In this document: positions 49,153-60,000 of the stretch, piece after piece
Layout: every line of letters begins with the position of its first letter
Position numbering within the stretch: position 1 is the stretch's first letter
Origin: Liolophura sinensis
Lineage: Eukaryota; Mollusca; Polyplacophora; Chitonida; Chitonidae
Reading direction: 5' to 3'
Length of the DNA stretch: 60,000 bases
Assembly: GCF_032854445.1 (NCBI RefSeq)
Contig: NC_088295.1
Span: 16,481,385-16,541,384 of the forward strand
Program-made: the position numbers and the translations under genes
The notes under the pieces: model-generated
Seen by the model: the letters and a program-made list of their open reading frames with translations, nothing else
Told to the model about the DNA's origin: nothing
Database searches by the model: none

Positions 49153-49341
49153 TTAAGGACCGCTGATCGTCGAGAGCATTGTTCGTCGCTCTGGACACAG
49201 TGTGCAGATGAGAATCACGACGTAGGCCTTCACTGATCGACAATCATCAGTTTTGACAAACCAGATTTTTTCAGCCCACGTGAATGGCAGTGAGAGAAAT
49301 ATGAAGATGAGCAGAAAAAACACTGCCACTGTGATGCGCAT
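49153..49341 (-). CDS. candidate small secreted peptide
   Basis: A 62-codon minus-strand frame opens with a typical signal sequence: MRITVAV, then a hydrophobic core FFLLIFIFLSL, then PFTWA|EK as a plausible cleavage site at residue 23. An in-frame TAA lies one codon upstream of the ATG. The mature part would be 39 residues with three cysteines (positions 34, 44 and 47). I recognise no family. A donor-like CA|GTGAAG inside the frame, after residue 36, means the real transcript could instead splice to further exons, so the C-terminal half may be intronic. It lies 229 bases from the start of a plus-strand signal-peptide exon, in divergent orientation. Chance cannot be excluded at this length. 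Confidence 0.35.
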   Translation of the reverse strand: MRITVAVFFLLIFIFLSLPFTWAEKIWFVKTDDCRSVKAYVVILICTLCPERRTMLSTISGP

Positions 49342-49366
49342 CGGTTAACTCAGGCTATTGTAATGT

Positions 49367-49375
49367 ATAAAAAAC
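49367..49375 (+). promoter_or_regulatory. TATA-like sequence between divergent secreted frames
   Basis: GTATAAAAAAC lies about 200 bases upstream of the plus-strand signal-peptide ATG at 49571. It is a plausible TATA box for that gene. It is too close to serve the minus-strand peptide, whose ATG is at 49341. Confidence 0.3.
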
Positions 49376-49570
49376 TCTTTTTTATGTCTGACGGTATCAA
49401 CGAAAAAAAAATTTACAGACATTGCCCGCCCACTTTGTAGATGATTTATAAATGTGAACTCAAATGGAAAATCATTTTAAGTTAACTGTGGCTTGTGGTA
49501 AGAGACAGGGTACAACGGAGGAGACTTGGGGGTAATCAACAGACTCATCATCACCGTACTCAGGGGCAAG

Positions 49571-49702
49571 ATGTCTACCAACAGGTGTCGCCTGGCAGCT
49601 CTTTTTGTTGTTGTTGTTGTTATTCTCGCCTTATATGGGGTAAGCGGCCAGGTACGGTTGACATGCCCTCGACCTAGATCACCTTCATCTCTCGGAAGAC
49701 AG
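49571..49702 (+). CDS. first coding exon of a secreted protein (signal peptide)
   Basis: The 44-codon exon begins with ATG and encodes MSTNRCRLAALFVVVVVILA, then LYGVSG|QV, a strong signal peptide with a likely cleavage near residue 26. A short segment with one Cys, RLTCPRPRSPSSLGRQ, follows. It ends exactly at a consensus donor, ACAG|GTAAGT (GT at 49703-49704), in phase 0. Without splicing the frame closes about ten codons later. The remaining exons are not identified. One acceptor with a long T-tract ending in CAG at about 56653 would add TTPQHDWVVSGA and a stop in phase, but there is no independent support for that join. The mature protein cannot be classified from this exon. Confidence 0.5.
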
Positions 49703-49739
49703 GTAAGTCTACTTGAGAGTTTTCTGACTTAAAAATTAA

Positions 49740-52110
49740 AAATAACTTTGTTTTTGTAATGTGACTCAATACTTATGAAACGTTACGGGGCAGTGGCGTA
49801 TTGAGACCTTCATGCAAAAACGATTTTCCTCTCCCCAAATGAGGAAATAAATATTTAATCTAAACAAAAAAGATATTTTCAACCATTAAGCTCCCCTGTG
49901 ATGAATAAAGATTTGTCTCAAGATATTCAAAATCGAATTAAATTTTATTATATCTTTAGCACTGTAATATATTCGCTATGTTTTTGTATCACAAAGATGT
50001 TTAATAAATCAACTGCATTAACAGTGGAAAATCGGCAATATGAAGACTTTCAGCCTAATCTATATTACCGGCATGTACCATTCTGGCAGGACACTACTGT
50101 TACCTTCTCATACGTGTTAAGGCCTGTAATGGCCTATTCGCCTCATGGGAGGCCCGTAGCCTGTCGCCAACAACAGTTCATGAAATGGTTCACAAATACG
50201 ATACAGATAGCTAATTAGCATTAAACACAATCCCAAGTCACCATTTAAAACGATCGCAACATTGTAAACCGTAATATATTGTGTTATGTAGTTTCTGTGA
50301 ATGAACGAAAGGGATCGAGATGGGGGAAGGGGGTGAATACGGGCCATAGCTTACCAAACTGATTCGCCGAGATAGGGTTTTCAGTATGGAAACCATGGTT
50401 CACTAGTGGGCAATAGGTGACGCCAGGTATTGTTGCAGTAGTTTTTATTTTATTGGAAATGCAACACCCTGCCTCTGTGTAAGTTATTTGAATATTAATC
50501 ACGACACACTTGCTCTGCGACCAATGGAAATTTATACTCGTTTGCAAGATATTTTTTGTACGTGGCGCTAATTGGTCGTTAACACGGATTACGTCACTTT
50601 TCAACAGGGTGTAGAATCGATAGATTCGAATAATCTGTCGAGGAGAGCCTAGTAGTGCCCGCAGAAGCAACTGTTATTACATGTAGTTATATAGCGCATT
50701 ATCACTCATGTGGAGCAAATTTGCTTTGTAAGATTTTGTTTTTTCAAAGTCAGCTTCATTCTTTGTGAGCTTGTGTGTTTTCTGTGGGTGTTTTGTATCT
50801 TTGGGACATTGTCTTGGAACTTAAAACTGACGTAGATGTGGATTTGTAGAGACAATAAAACTGCCATTGGGAAATACACGTATTTATCAATCGTCGAGCT
50901 TAAGAACGTCTGTCTTTGTTCAAAAGCACAGATCCTAGTTTACATGTTTATCCATCCTTACATATCTGAATGATGCCAATCAGCGGTGAAGAATACTCTA
51001 ACTGCTTAGCCTTGGTCATTGTTTAGCAGGTAGCTATGCTATCATATCTTTCATCTGACAATTTGCTCCAGTCTAGTATCATGTACCGGTAGTCTTCGTC
51101 AATCTATTCATGTCATAAATTAAACCCACACAACGAGGTGTAATTTCGCTTTAGCGACGAATACATCCCCCACCCCCACCCCCGCGCAAATCATGCAAAC
51201 ATCTCCAGTGAGGTGGAACCAGTAATCCAGTTGATCCATTTATAGACGCAGCATTCAAATATCAAATTATCAAATGTATACAGGCGCCTATACTTATCAG
51301 CTTATGCCATACAAAAGTCAAACATGGTACTAAACATAGATTCAGATGTGGATCTTGCCCTAACTGTTCTCATCACAGTACACTGCCGGTACTAGGTTAA
51401 TCAGGAGCGGACCTCTGTTGGTGACCTCTATAATTAGTCTTATTTCTATCCGTGATGCACACATTGCTGTCGCCGTTCACCTGGGGCAAATTGCTCTAAA
51501 TTGTGCCAACATTTAACCCCTGTGTTACCTTCAGTTTGCCGCAAAATTCGTTTTGTTATGTAAATGTGTTATGATATTAGCCTGACTTGAGTCCGGTCGT
51601 GATAATTTGTCTACCCTATGAATCCAAATGATTACACCTGTGTGAATAAAAGTTCTCCCTGTGTTTACTACTGGTGGCTATATAATACAGTGGAGTTAGG
51701 TGATCGTAATTGTACGAGCACTATGTTCAAGCAGGAGATAGGAAAAACTCTCGTGTCTTAAAAAAAACTGGTCTCCTTTTGTCACACCATTCGTTGTACT
51801 ACGAATGCTTGACACCAGGCTACGCCCCTGTTAATGGTATTTGACGGCCCAATTCCTGCAGTTTCTTCCTACGCGACCACTCGTGCACAGCTCGGGGGTA
51901 AGGGCTATGATACCTCATTAGTTTGTCATTTATAACTAGTCCTTAGCCTGACAGACGTTTACAAACTGGATCTACCTTCTTGATTATAGATTACTATATC
52001 TTGTGACCATAGCTCTCAAAGCCTCATTTTCCTCAGGGTTGCTGTAACAACCGGTAACCTGCTGCTTTAAACGAATGCATTTTGTTAGCAGTAATATCCT
52101 TTAAAACCAT
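49740..52110. other. gene-free stretch (or intron)
   Basis: If the secreted-protein exon at 49571-49702 is real, this lies in its first intron. No domain-bearing exon found. A C-rich run lies near 51165-51183. Confidence 0.4.
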
Positions 52111-52113
52111 TAA

Positions 52114-52674
52114 AGGAAAAGAAAACTTCAAAAAATGACACTATAGGTTGAAAAGAGCATATTTTTTTCTATCTGGTAGTGCATGCTGCATAATTTTGCA
52201 TTTTTCCTCGCCACACACGTAAAGCCTGAAAACGGCAAAGCTGGCATAAATTGCTGAGTCCATCGCGTCCTCCATCTTTAACCCCCTGTAGTTTATGCTG
52301 GGGTGTGTTGTCTCTCAGCCAATGAGAGTCGTTAAAACTGCCGGCTTGTTCGTGTAAGCTTGGAACCTACGGCCAACATTCCGGTTTCCCGATCGTTAGG
52401 CGGAAAACGAACTGTACTGTTCGCTACCTTCTGGGAAGAAGAGCTCTACCGGAAATGTAGGAACTGCACTTCAGCGGTTTCCGACGACAATTCTCCTCCT
52501 AACACAGAAAACTTCAGGACTTGTTCTTAAGCAAAATGGAGTCGCCCACAGCGGATTTTGACTTTATTTATAATTTATCAACTTGAGGTACATATTAGAA
52601 TTTTTATTGCATGCACCTGCGAGGAAATGCATACTCTTTTCAATGGTATTTGTTTGATATTTAAGTTTTCTCCT
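52114..52674 (+). mobile_element. non-autonomous TIR element (TTAA target), copy 2
   Basis: A 561-bp relative of 1170-1738 in the same orientation. The left end is AGGAAAAGAAAACT after TTAA (52110-52113), and the right end AGTTTTCTCCT is followed by CTAA (a decayed TTAA, 52675-52678). The interior matches throughout, for example CCAATGAGAGTCGTTAAAAC and CTGCCGGCTTGTTCGTGTAA. Its termini are more eroded than in copy 1. Confidence 0.8.
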
Positions 52675-52923
52675 CTAAGAAGAATGATGGCTCAAGTGGG
52701 ACCGTTCTCTTGTGGCACTGTAACTTTTCTGAACGTGTTGGTTGTATATTGCACCTCAAAATGTACACCCAGATGTTACGTGTTTCTGTAAAATGTAGGC
52801 TACTGTGTTGGAAATTGAAATTAAATACTGTCTGATTAGAATCAGAAACTGGAGCTTTGTTCGTCGGTTGATAAACTTGAAAACCGGGCAATGAGGCGTA
52901 GTTACCATTTCACGGCAGTTTTA

Positions 52924-53020
52924 TTTATTTAATTATTTATTTTATTGGAGTTTTACGCGGTATTCAAGAATATTTCACTTATACGACGGCGACCAGCACT
53001 ATGGTGGAAGGAAACCAGAT
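52924..53020 (-). mobile_element. 5'-truncated SINE with TSD
   Basis: The 3' third of the 14.1-kb SINE family in minus orientation: GGAGTTTTACGCGGTATTCA, AGAATATTTCACTTATACGA, then CACTATGGTGG. It is cut off inside the body. The 13-bp duplication CACGGCAGTTTTA (52911-52923 and 53021-53033) shows it inserted already truncated. Confidence 0.9.
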
Positions 53021-53081
53021 CACGGCAGTTTTAAAGCCACGTCTGAATCTATCATCATGATAAGGAACCCAAGCTCAAATG

Positions 53082-53153
53082 TATCTATAGCTGCCGTCGT
53101 ATAAGTGAACTATTCTTAAGTAGGGTCCAAAAAAAAGCAATCAAATAAATAAA
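53082..53153 (+). mobile_element. short SINE 3' fragment, plus orientation
   Basis: GCTGCCGTCGTATAAGTGAA, CTATTCTTAAGTAGG, then an A-rich stretch and CAATCAAATAAATAAATG. Same family as the preceding copy but in opposite orientation. Confidence 0.7.
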
Positions 53154-53635
53154 TGTGTCTACTCAGACCATGGGTATACGTATCGCATAGGCAAGCTACC
53201 ACAGGTTGCACAAACGCACGGCTTTCCATATTTGAATAAGAGACATATGAACTTCAGTCATGTCTAACTATTAATACGAATTTAATAGAATCGTAGAAAG
53301 TCATAAATAAAAATAGCTTTTGAAACACTGATGCTTTATAGGTTACAGTGGTTGGTCAAGAAGAGCCCAGAATAGGTAGGACATGTTCCCAGGCCTGTTT
53401 ACATATTAACCATTTGTTGCATTTACTAACCAGGAACTGAGCCCTCCACTTGGAGGGTTAAAACAGGGTTAATTTAGTCCCGGACTTCATTTGACCCATG
53501 CTGACCCTAGCCAAAAGTAGCACAAAGGTAACTGCACATCGACTCGAACAGTATACAAACTCCATTAACCGCCATACTGAAATATATACTTCACTACTTT
53601 GCTGAGCTCGGCTGCTCTTCCCAAATTAAGCATCG

Positions 53636-53735
53636 TTTTGTTGTTGTGTTTCTTTGGGGGGGTTTTTTGGGATTTTTTTTTTGTTTTTTTTTTTTGTTTT
53701 TTTGGGGGGTTTTGTTGTTGTTGTTTTTTTTTTAG
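53636..53735. repeat. G/T low-complexity tract
   Basis: Runs of T, TG and G (TTTTGTTGTTGTG, GGGGGG, then long T tracts). It creates spurious Phe/Cys-rich or Lys-rich frames on the two strands. Confidence 0.9.
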
Positions 53736-56700
53736 TAATAGTAATTATTGGCCGCTTGTGTTCATTATCATTAGAATGATGAAAGCTGAGGTTCATAAAC
53801 GCGTTGCAAATCGCCTTTTTAACTCTATGCATCTCCTTGGTTTTATTCTACCCGTTCCACGAGTTTATTTTTCTATGGACCATGCCGAGTGCAGTCGACT
53901 CGGTTCGAAAATTACGGTTTTAGTCCGAATTATATGAGTATTACAGAAAATATGAGTATGCCGAATTTTGGAATGCGAGAAACAGATCTCTCGTTGTGAT
54001 ATGTACGCGCTGATCATAACAAGTTTGTCAAACTGCAATGGGTCTGAGCGATTTGGACAAGAAGATGAATTTAAAAAATATTATCCCATCCAGGCCCATT
54101 GTTACTACTTCTAGTTGTCTTCCAATAGACTGAGACTGCTTCTTAAATGTACATGTTGTTTGCGGTAGACACTAATTATCTATAGCTGATCTATAGCTGA
54201 TACCGTCTGGCCTCGTGACTTTGATGGTAGACCACCAGATATTGTTCCGAATCTAAGTCTAATTATAGTATTTTCAGTATTAGAAATCTTGTATATAAAA
54301 GTAAATAAAAAGACGTACTAAGAGTGAAACTTTACATGTCACCTGAAAGGCAAAATGAAGACAAATGAATGGAACCTTTGCTTACCACAATGTTTAAGTG
54401 AGCATGAAGGCCAATCTGTAGAGGGCCTACGCCTATTAAAGCTTTTCTAACAATAAAAAGAAATCCTGTATACTATTCTTATTAAGACACGTGTTTAGGA
54501 GATTTGGGCAATCTGTGTTTGTGTTTTTCAAGCTTTGACGGTTTAACATCTTTAGATAGGAGAAAGGCTTTGTATGGTAGTATTAAACAGCCTTTGTCAA
54601 AACTCAAATCCCTGTCAATTCAATTTGAACGGCTAACAGGGTCTTGACTCTTTCATTCCTTTTAGGAGACAGGATTTAATTAGACTTTAATTAGAACGGT
54701 AATTGTTTGACACATAGGCTGTTAAGTAAGAAGACAAGTGGGTCGTGTGATCTGTGTTATATTAAGTTGAAATCTACGTGCTTTGACTTTATGTGGATAA
54801 CAGATGAGAACATGATCCTTAAATTCGCTGGTATAAAAAGTTGCTCATGTTACCCCGAAGGTTTTATGTAAGAAATTAACTAGACTCAGGGTATTGGATG
54901 TCTTGGGCCATGCACTCACAAGCTCCATGTAAGTATAATCACAAAAATAAAAGTTCACCAGAGTTCGTATGTACAACAATGACCTCCCCTACATATAAAC
55001 CATATATAAGCACCCGTGAAAGGAGCCACTCATAACACAAGCTTAAATGGCCCGAATGCACACGAAAGAATTGTAGAGGCGGCAGCGTATTATTTTGATG
55101 ACGGGATTCAAACTTGTTTTGAGTCAGAATTCAACATTTGAACTTGCAAGAACTGAGGAGAATCACTTTTTTTTGGCATTGGCGCATAAGAGATATCGAG
55201 CAAAAATGTCAACATTTGGATGTTGTTGGTGACAGTCAACAAGTTTTAAATAGCTGAACTTACGTTTTACCGGACAAATATTACACTCTTTAAAGCAATG
55301 CAATATAAACAAAAGTTTAGTATATTTTAAGCGTCCTCTGTTACAATATGAACGATAATTCTTTGCAGCTCATAGAAATTGTTTTTCCTGATTCAAGGTT
55401 GGAAGAAATGCTATTTTATGTTATGTAATGGATCATTATAGAGAGCTGTGTATGTTGTCCACAACATGTAGACCACCTATATTTACCACATTTTCATTGC
55501 AGCGACGTATTTTATGGTTTTAGATTTTACTTTTGCATTACACACCAGGCGTATATGTTTGTCGAAAAGTACAGAAACTATGCACAAAAATAGTCCGTGC
55601 CCACTACGCTATCACCATTACGTCATCACTGCTATAACGTGGAACATTCTGAGACAATGGATAATGTATGCAACCTCATCACATAAAGTCAGATTATTTC
55701 CTCAGGCCTCGAGCAGTAGGAATATATTCTCCATTCACAAAAATCATATTTACATATATGCAAATAGGTGATGTTCATGCTGAACCTGTGCATTTGTGTT
55801 TTCAGCTCGATAGAGCTGTTATCTGCAGGATGGAAGTTCTTGTGTATGATGTCATTTGATTAATTAAGTATGTGATCAATCCTGAACTGATCTGAATAGC
55901 GCCCCATCCTGGCCAAGTGGTTCTTACATGACAGACTTTGTGTAGACAGAGAGGAAGAGGGGGATAAGAGTTCTTAAAATATCACTGGTAAGATCAATCT
56001 TGATGGAGGACAGTAAACCAGTGCCGCAGTTAATGCCATAGAAAAGCCTCATACATCGCTCAAAATGTTCATATCATAATACCAAGTTGCCCCAAGTCTA
56101 GTGTGAATTTCAGACTGATTCTGAGGCGTGATTGCTATTTAAAGTCCTTGAGAACAACTTGAGACATCTTTACAGTAACGGAATACCTCTAATTAATCAA
56201 AACATAAAGTTAATTTCTTCATACCTGCAGTTCACCGTGTATGCATATGTGAATAGATGTGCGGTGTCTCGACAAGCTATTTTCATTGCCCACCGTCTAC
56301 GCAGACACGCCTGTGAGTTCTGACAGCACTCCAATTAAAGGTTCAAATTTATAATCCTCCAGCTATCTGTCAGCGACATCATGCCTCAAACTAAAACAAC
56401 GGATTTAATACGTCTCAAAACTATGCACCGTCTATATTCAACAATTTTCATTTAAGCTGAACCTTATTTCTGTACCTTGGGGACCCAATTTAAAAAATGT
56501 CTACATGCATTTAACTGTCCCAGACGAGATAAAGAAGAAACACCACTGGCTGAGTTCACGTTATCTTCTGGCTATAATATATCATTTGAGCTTGTTTTAA
56601 AACTTCAACATTTCTACAAAAATACTCTCAGTTGTTTGATTTTTTTTTTTCAGACAACACCACAACACGATTGGGTGGTCTCTGGTGCCTAATTTATATA

Positions 56701-57255
56701 TCTGTATAATGACGATCTGTTAAGCTTTTGTGCAAGAATTGAAAAACGTGAATGCTTATCGTTAAGTTTGTCGTCATAGTTATACGACTGATCCTAGGAC
56801 ATAGTATAACCAATTGAAAGTAACCAATGACGTGGGCTCCGACCTCGTATGAGTACTGGGAGAATTCGGTGATCATAATGACAACTTCTGTTACCAGTAC
56901 ATGCTGAACACTATTAGATGTAAGCCCATGGACAATCGTTTTTTGTAAACCTTACTAATTACAAAGCTCTCACAAAGGGTCAGCCAAGTTATTTTACAAC
57001 AACCCACACCGCGGGCTAAGTCTCCAAAGTGATGAATTACTGATGGGTATCTGCTACTGATTACATCTGCTGATTATTATGGAGAATATCTCGCTTTTTG
57101 GCGTTCTCAAGTCACAGTCAGATTTTACCTATATTTTTTATCTCCGATATGTTTGATTGACACAGGCTTTAATAGAGAAACGAACAAGGCATCAGCTACA
57201 GCTATTAGCCGTACGCAGTCATCTGCTTGTTTTATGGGTATGTAGCCTGTATACA
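53736..57255. other. gene-free stretch
   Basis: No supported gene except the possible terminal exon mentioned for the secreted protein (acceptor at about 56653). AT-rich, with short open frames only. Confidence 0.45.
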
Positions 57256-57264
57256 CCCCCCCCC

Positions 57265-57935
57265 CCCAAAGACCTGACTGTCACAATCACCAGGATGTTG
57301 TATGTGGTCTGTAGCCTCTAATCCCCTCATGCCTGACTGTCACAGTCACCTGGATGTTGTATGGTGTCTAGTTTGTAAGGCCCTCATACCTGACTGCCAT
57401 AGTCACCAGATGTTGTCTGGTGTCTAGTCTTTAAGCCCCTCATACCTGACTGTCACAGTCATCTGGATGTTGTATGGTATCTGTAATCTCTAATCCCCTC
57501 ATGCCTGCCTGTCACAGTCATCTGGTTGTTGTGTTTGTCTGTAGGCTCTAAATCCCTCATACCTGACTGCCACGGCCATCTGGTTGATGATGTCTGTCAG
57601 TAGACTCTAAATCCTTCATTTAGAGTCACAGTCATCTGGTTGTTGTGTTTGTCTATAGTCTCTGACCTCACATACCTGACTGTCACAGTCATCTGGATGT
57701 TGTGTATGTCTGTAGTCTCTAACCTCACATACCTGCCTGTCACAGTCATCTGGTTGTTGTGTTTGTCTGTAGACTCTAAATCCCTCATACCTGACTGTCA
57801 CTGTCATCTGGATGTTGTGTATGTCTGTAGTCTCTAACCTCACATACCTGCCTGTCACAGTCATCTGGATGTTGTGTTTGTCTGTATACTCTAAATCCCT
57901 CATACCTGACTGTCACTGTCATCTGGTTGATAAGT
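57265..57935. repeat. 57-bp tandem repeat, about eleven to twelve copies
   Basis: The unit is CAGTCATCTGGATGTTGTGT, ATGTCTGTAGTCTCTAACCT, then CACATACCTGCCTGTCA, with 57-59-bp variants. Two unit types (ACTCTAAATCCCTCATACCT and TCTCTAACCTCACATACCTG) interleave toward the 3' end, suggesting a higher-order arrangement. A C-run (about 57257-57268) precedes it. Open frames of 19-residue periodicity on both strands are by-products. Confidence 0.93.
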
Positions 57936-60000
57936 GTGTATGTAGTCGCTTGGCGCCTCTCGTCGCCGGCCTTCCGTGCGATAGCATTAGGGGACCATGT
58001 ACTGAGTGATTAAGACCGGAGCGCTGGATTTGACAAGTCATTCATCTCGGGCAAATCAGGACAAATTGCCTGCTAGCATGGTAGACATTAGGAGATACTT
58101 AGTATTATGTTTTGATACAGAATTGTAAGATTTACTCACATATGATTTATTGCTAACTTCACATACATCGAGATACGAAGTTTACAAGATCCTATTTATA
58201 ATTGCATTTTTCTCTATGACAACAAGATTAATATATGTGTGGTTAAATAATATAACCATCTAATCGGGAGCCATTTCAGTGATCGTTTCGTAAGATAACT
58301 ATAACTGACAGATTCCTGTGCTAGTCCTTCCGCCTATTTTTTTCGCTACAGATAAGAATGGTTATCTGAGCCTTGGGCAACAGACCATTCAGATTTATCT
58401 TCATCCTAATTCAACTCTGCCTTTTGATTGTGGCTGAATTGAACTAAGTTCATAGCATATGAAACTAGGTTCGATTATATTTAACAAAAGTTTGTGAGTT
58501 AGTAAAAATATGCAACATTTTCGACTCAACAAAAATTTATGACCATATGTCTACGTTGACAGTTGCATGAAGGTCATCTTGTTCCAGTGACTGTGTTTAA
58601 ATATGTCTAAAAAAATGTTTGTGACATGTATTTAAATAATAACAGTTATACATTACTTAAGATTCTAGCTGGAATTGAAGTGATGTCTTCCTGCCTCTTT
58701 ACATCTTACCAGGCTCAACAGAAGCTTCTTATCTTACAACAGAACTCACGTTTAAATGCTAACATGGATGTGACGAATTGAAAACTGAATAACTTAGGAC
58801 TGAAGCATCTCGCACGAGGTACATATACTGAATCGCACCAGTACGTTGACAGTGAGGTTGTCATATATGATATTTATGTATGACTTTGCCTCACGTCAAG
58901 ATTACAACAGCTTCAGACACAGATCTCTGTTGACTGGAATATAAAAGACATATACTATTAAGAGTAAAACCAAAGCATCGACGACAGTGTGATAGTTGGC
59001 AAATCGTCTGGTCATGCAGTTTACCTCAGTTAGGGTTTTTTGTTATGTAAATGCTTAGATAGTAGCAAATAACACGTCTGTTTCACGATGAGCTAAGTAG
59101 TATTATGTAAAAAAAAAAAAACGAACATTCCTAAGACATTTATCCCAATGTTTGACCAACTAAATAGTGGTTGGCTGAGAACATATTAGCGTCAGTGCAT
59201 GTGGTTTGTAAACCTCGGCATACACGAGAGCTTAACACCAACCCAACCGTTTTGTTGGGTTATGAGCTCTCGTGTAGTGTGCGGGAAACAACGACGCGAC
59301 TCAACTGGAGTTGTACTCGAGGTGTATAAGTGGTATTACGTGTATAAGCGGTATGACCATCAGCAACTGGAAACAACTCCATACAACCAGTTGAGTTGAG
59401 TGGAGTGGCATCTCATTCTCTCATGTATTCCGAGCTTCAGGGAGGGGCTATCGTGCTCAGCCTCTCCACGACCCCACACGTGGCAGTGCTCGCTGAAGCT
59501 TTACCCCTCACAGCACTTTATACAAACCCATCATTGGAGTTTAAGTGTTATGCATATGTACTTGTAACTAATGCGTAAAGCCTACATTACCAGGTAGGTG
59601 TAACTCTAACACAAAAATAATTGAAATGTGTTCATAAAAGAGCTGTTAAAGTCATATTAAAGCTATTAAAGTTTATTTGCTTAATTTGTAAGTGAGACTG
59701 GCCCCCGCCCAGAGGGTTTCACCGGAAGTGGAATGATTGTTCTTTCTACAGTTAATGACATTATCATCCATAAACAATTGGGTGTTACCTGAACATGTTA
59801 TTTGTCCTTCACCTCTTCTAATGACTATGTATATCATGGTGTCAATCTGTCTAAAATAGACATGAGTTTAAAATGGTTTTGAAAAACAAATACTTGGCGT
59901 GATCGAGATGTTTATCCAATATCGCATATTGATATGTATTTAAGATATTTTAATTATGCCCAACTAATAATCAAGTTTTTCCATTCTTAATTAGTATGAT
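57936..60000. other. gene-free stretch with a hairpin
   Basis: No gene supported. It contains the inverted repeat at 59221-59276, described separately, and short GTGTATAAG(T/C)GGTAT duplications at about 59321-59355. Confidence 0.45.
59221..59276. repeat. hairpin-forming inverted repeat
   Basis: TACACGAGAGCT (59221-59232) is the perfect complement of AGCTCTCGTGTA (59265-59276). Inside it AACCCAAC pairs with GTTGGGTT (59254-59261). This gives a roughly 56-base stem-loop with one small internal asymmetry. No flanking terminator-like or transposon context is evident. Confidence 0.75.

Noticed and set aside
53599-53937. Plus-strand frame with a long Phe/Cys hydrophobic run resembling a membrane segment
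   Set aside because: It is produced by a G/T low-complexity tract.
1-60000. A new multi-gene defence, biosynthetic or mobile system
   Set aside because: Only two genes are firmly supported and they are unrelated by sequence evidence; the remaining structure is repeats and isolated candidate exons, so no coherent system can be claimed.

Overview
This window looks like nuclear DNA from an invertebrate animal, most likely a lophotrochozoan and probably a mollusc. It is AT-rich with long gene-poor stretches. Coding sequence is split by GT-AG introns. There are several copies of a tRNA-headed SINE whose body and 3' tail resemble those described from bivalves and other molluscs. No prokaryotic gene organisation, CRISPR array, rRNA gene or functional tRNA gene was seen. 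The taxonomic placement is inferred from repeat type and gene structure only.

Two genes are well supported and lie close together in the middle. On the minus strand (about 29.9 down to 23.6 kb) is a four-coding-exon gene for a 206-residue, two-pass membrane protein. It has a proline/tyrosine-rich tail and a C-terminal PPSY (PPxY) motif, and an upstream non-coding exon is likely. On the plus strand (32.7-35.0 kb) is a two-exon gene for a 215-residue protein with an N-terminal death effector domain and a C-terminal death domain. That is the architecture and intron position of FADD, the adaptor joining death receptors to initiator caspases. The two genes point away from each other; nothing suggests they share a pathway.

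Weaker coding signals are: a possible internal exon at the left edge (54-295, minus); a THAP-domain-like relic near 13.2-13.6 kb; a decayed, frameshifted protein fragment at 32.0-32.4 kb (minus) with a second inverted copy at 31.5 kb; and, near 49.2-49.7 kb, two divergently oriented reading frames that both begin with a signal-peptide-like sequence, the plus one ending at a consensus splice donor.

The rest is mostly repeats. Four near-complete insertions and one truncated insertion of the same tRNA-derived SINE are flanked by 11-15 bp target-site duplications (5.3, 14.0, 37.9, 42.7 and 52.9 kb). Two roughly 565-bp copies of a terminal-inverted-repeat element with a TTAA target site lie at 1.2 and 52.1 kb. 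A roughly 475-bp palindromic foldback element sits at 31.0-31.4 kb. Tandem arrays have periods of 39 and 37 bp (15.0-16.1 kb, two diverged branches of one satellite), 57 bp (18.2 and 57.3-57.9 kb), 43 bp (37.7 kb), 36 bp (38.6-38.9 kb) and 63 bp (40.1-40.4 kb). Several arrays have periods divisible by three and so produce long but almost certainly non-genic open frames. I found no coherent new multi-gene system. The most interesting points are the possible tail-less isoform of the PPxY protein, the foldback and inverted relic sequences just upstream of FADD, and the divergent pair of secreted-type frames.
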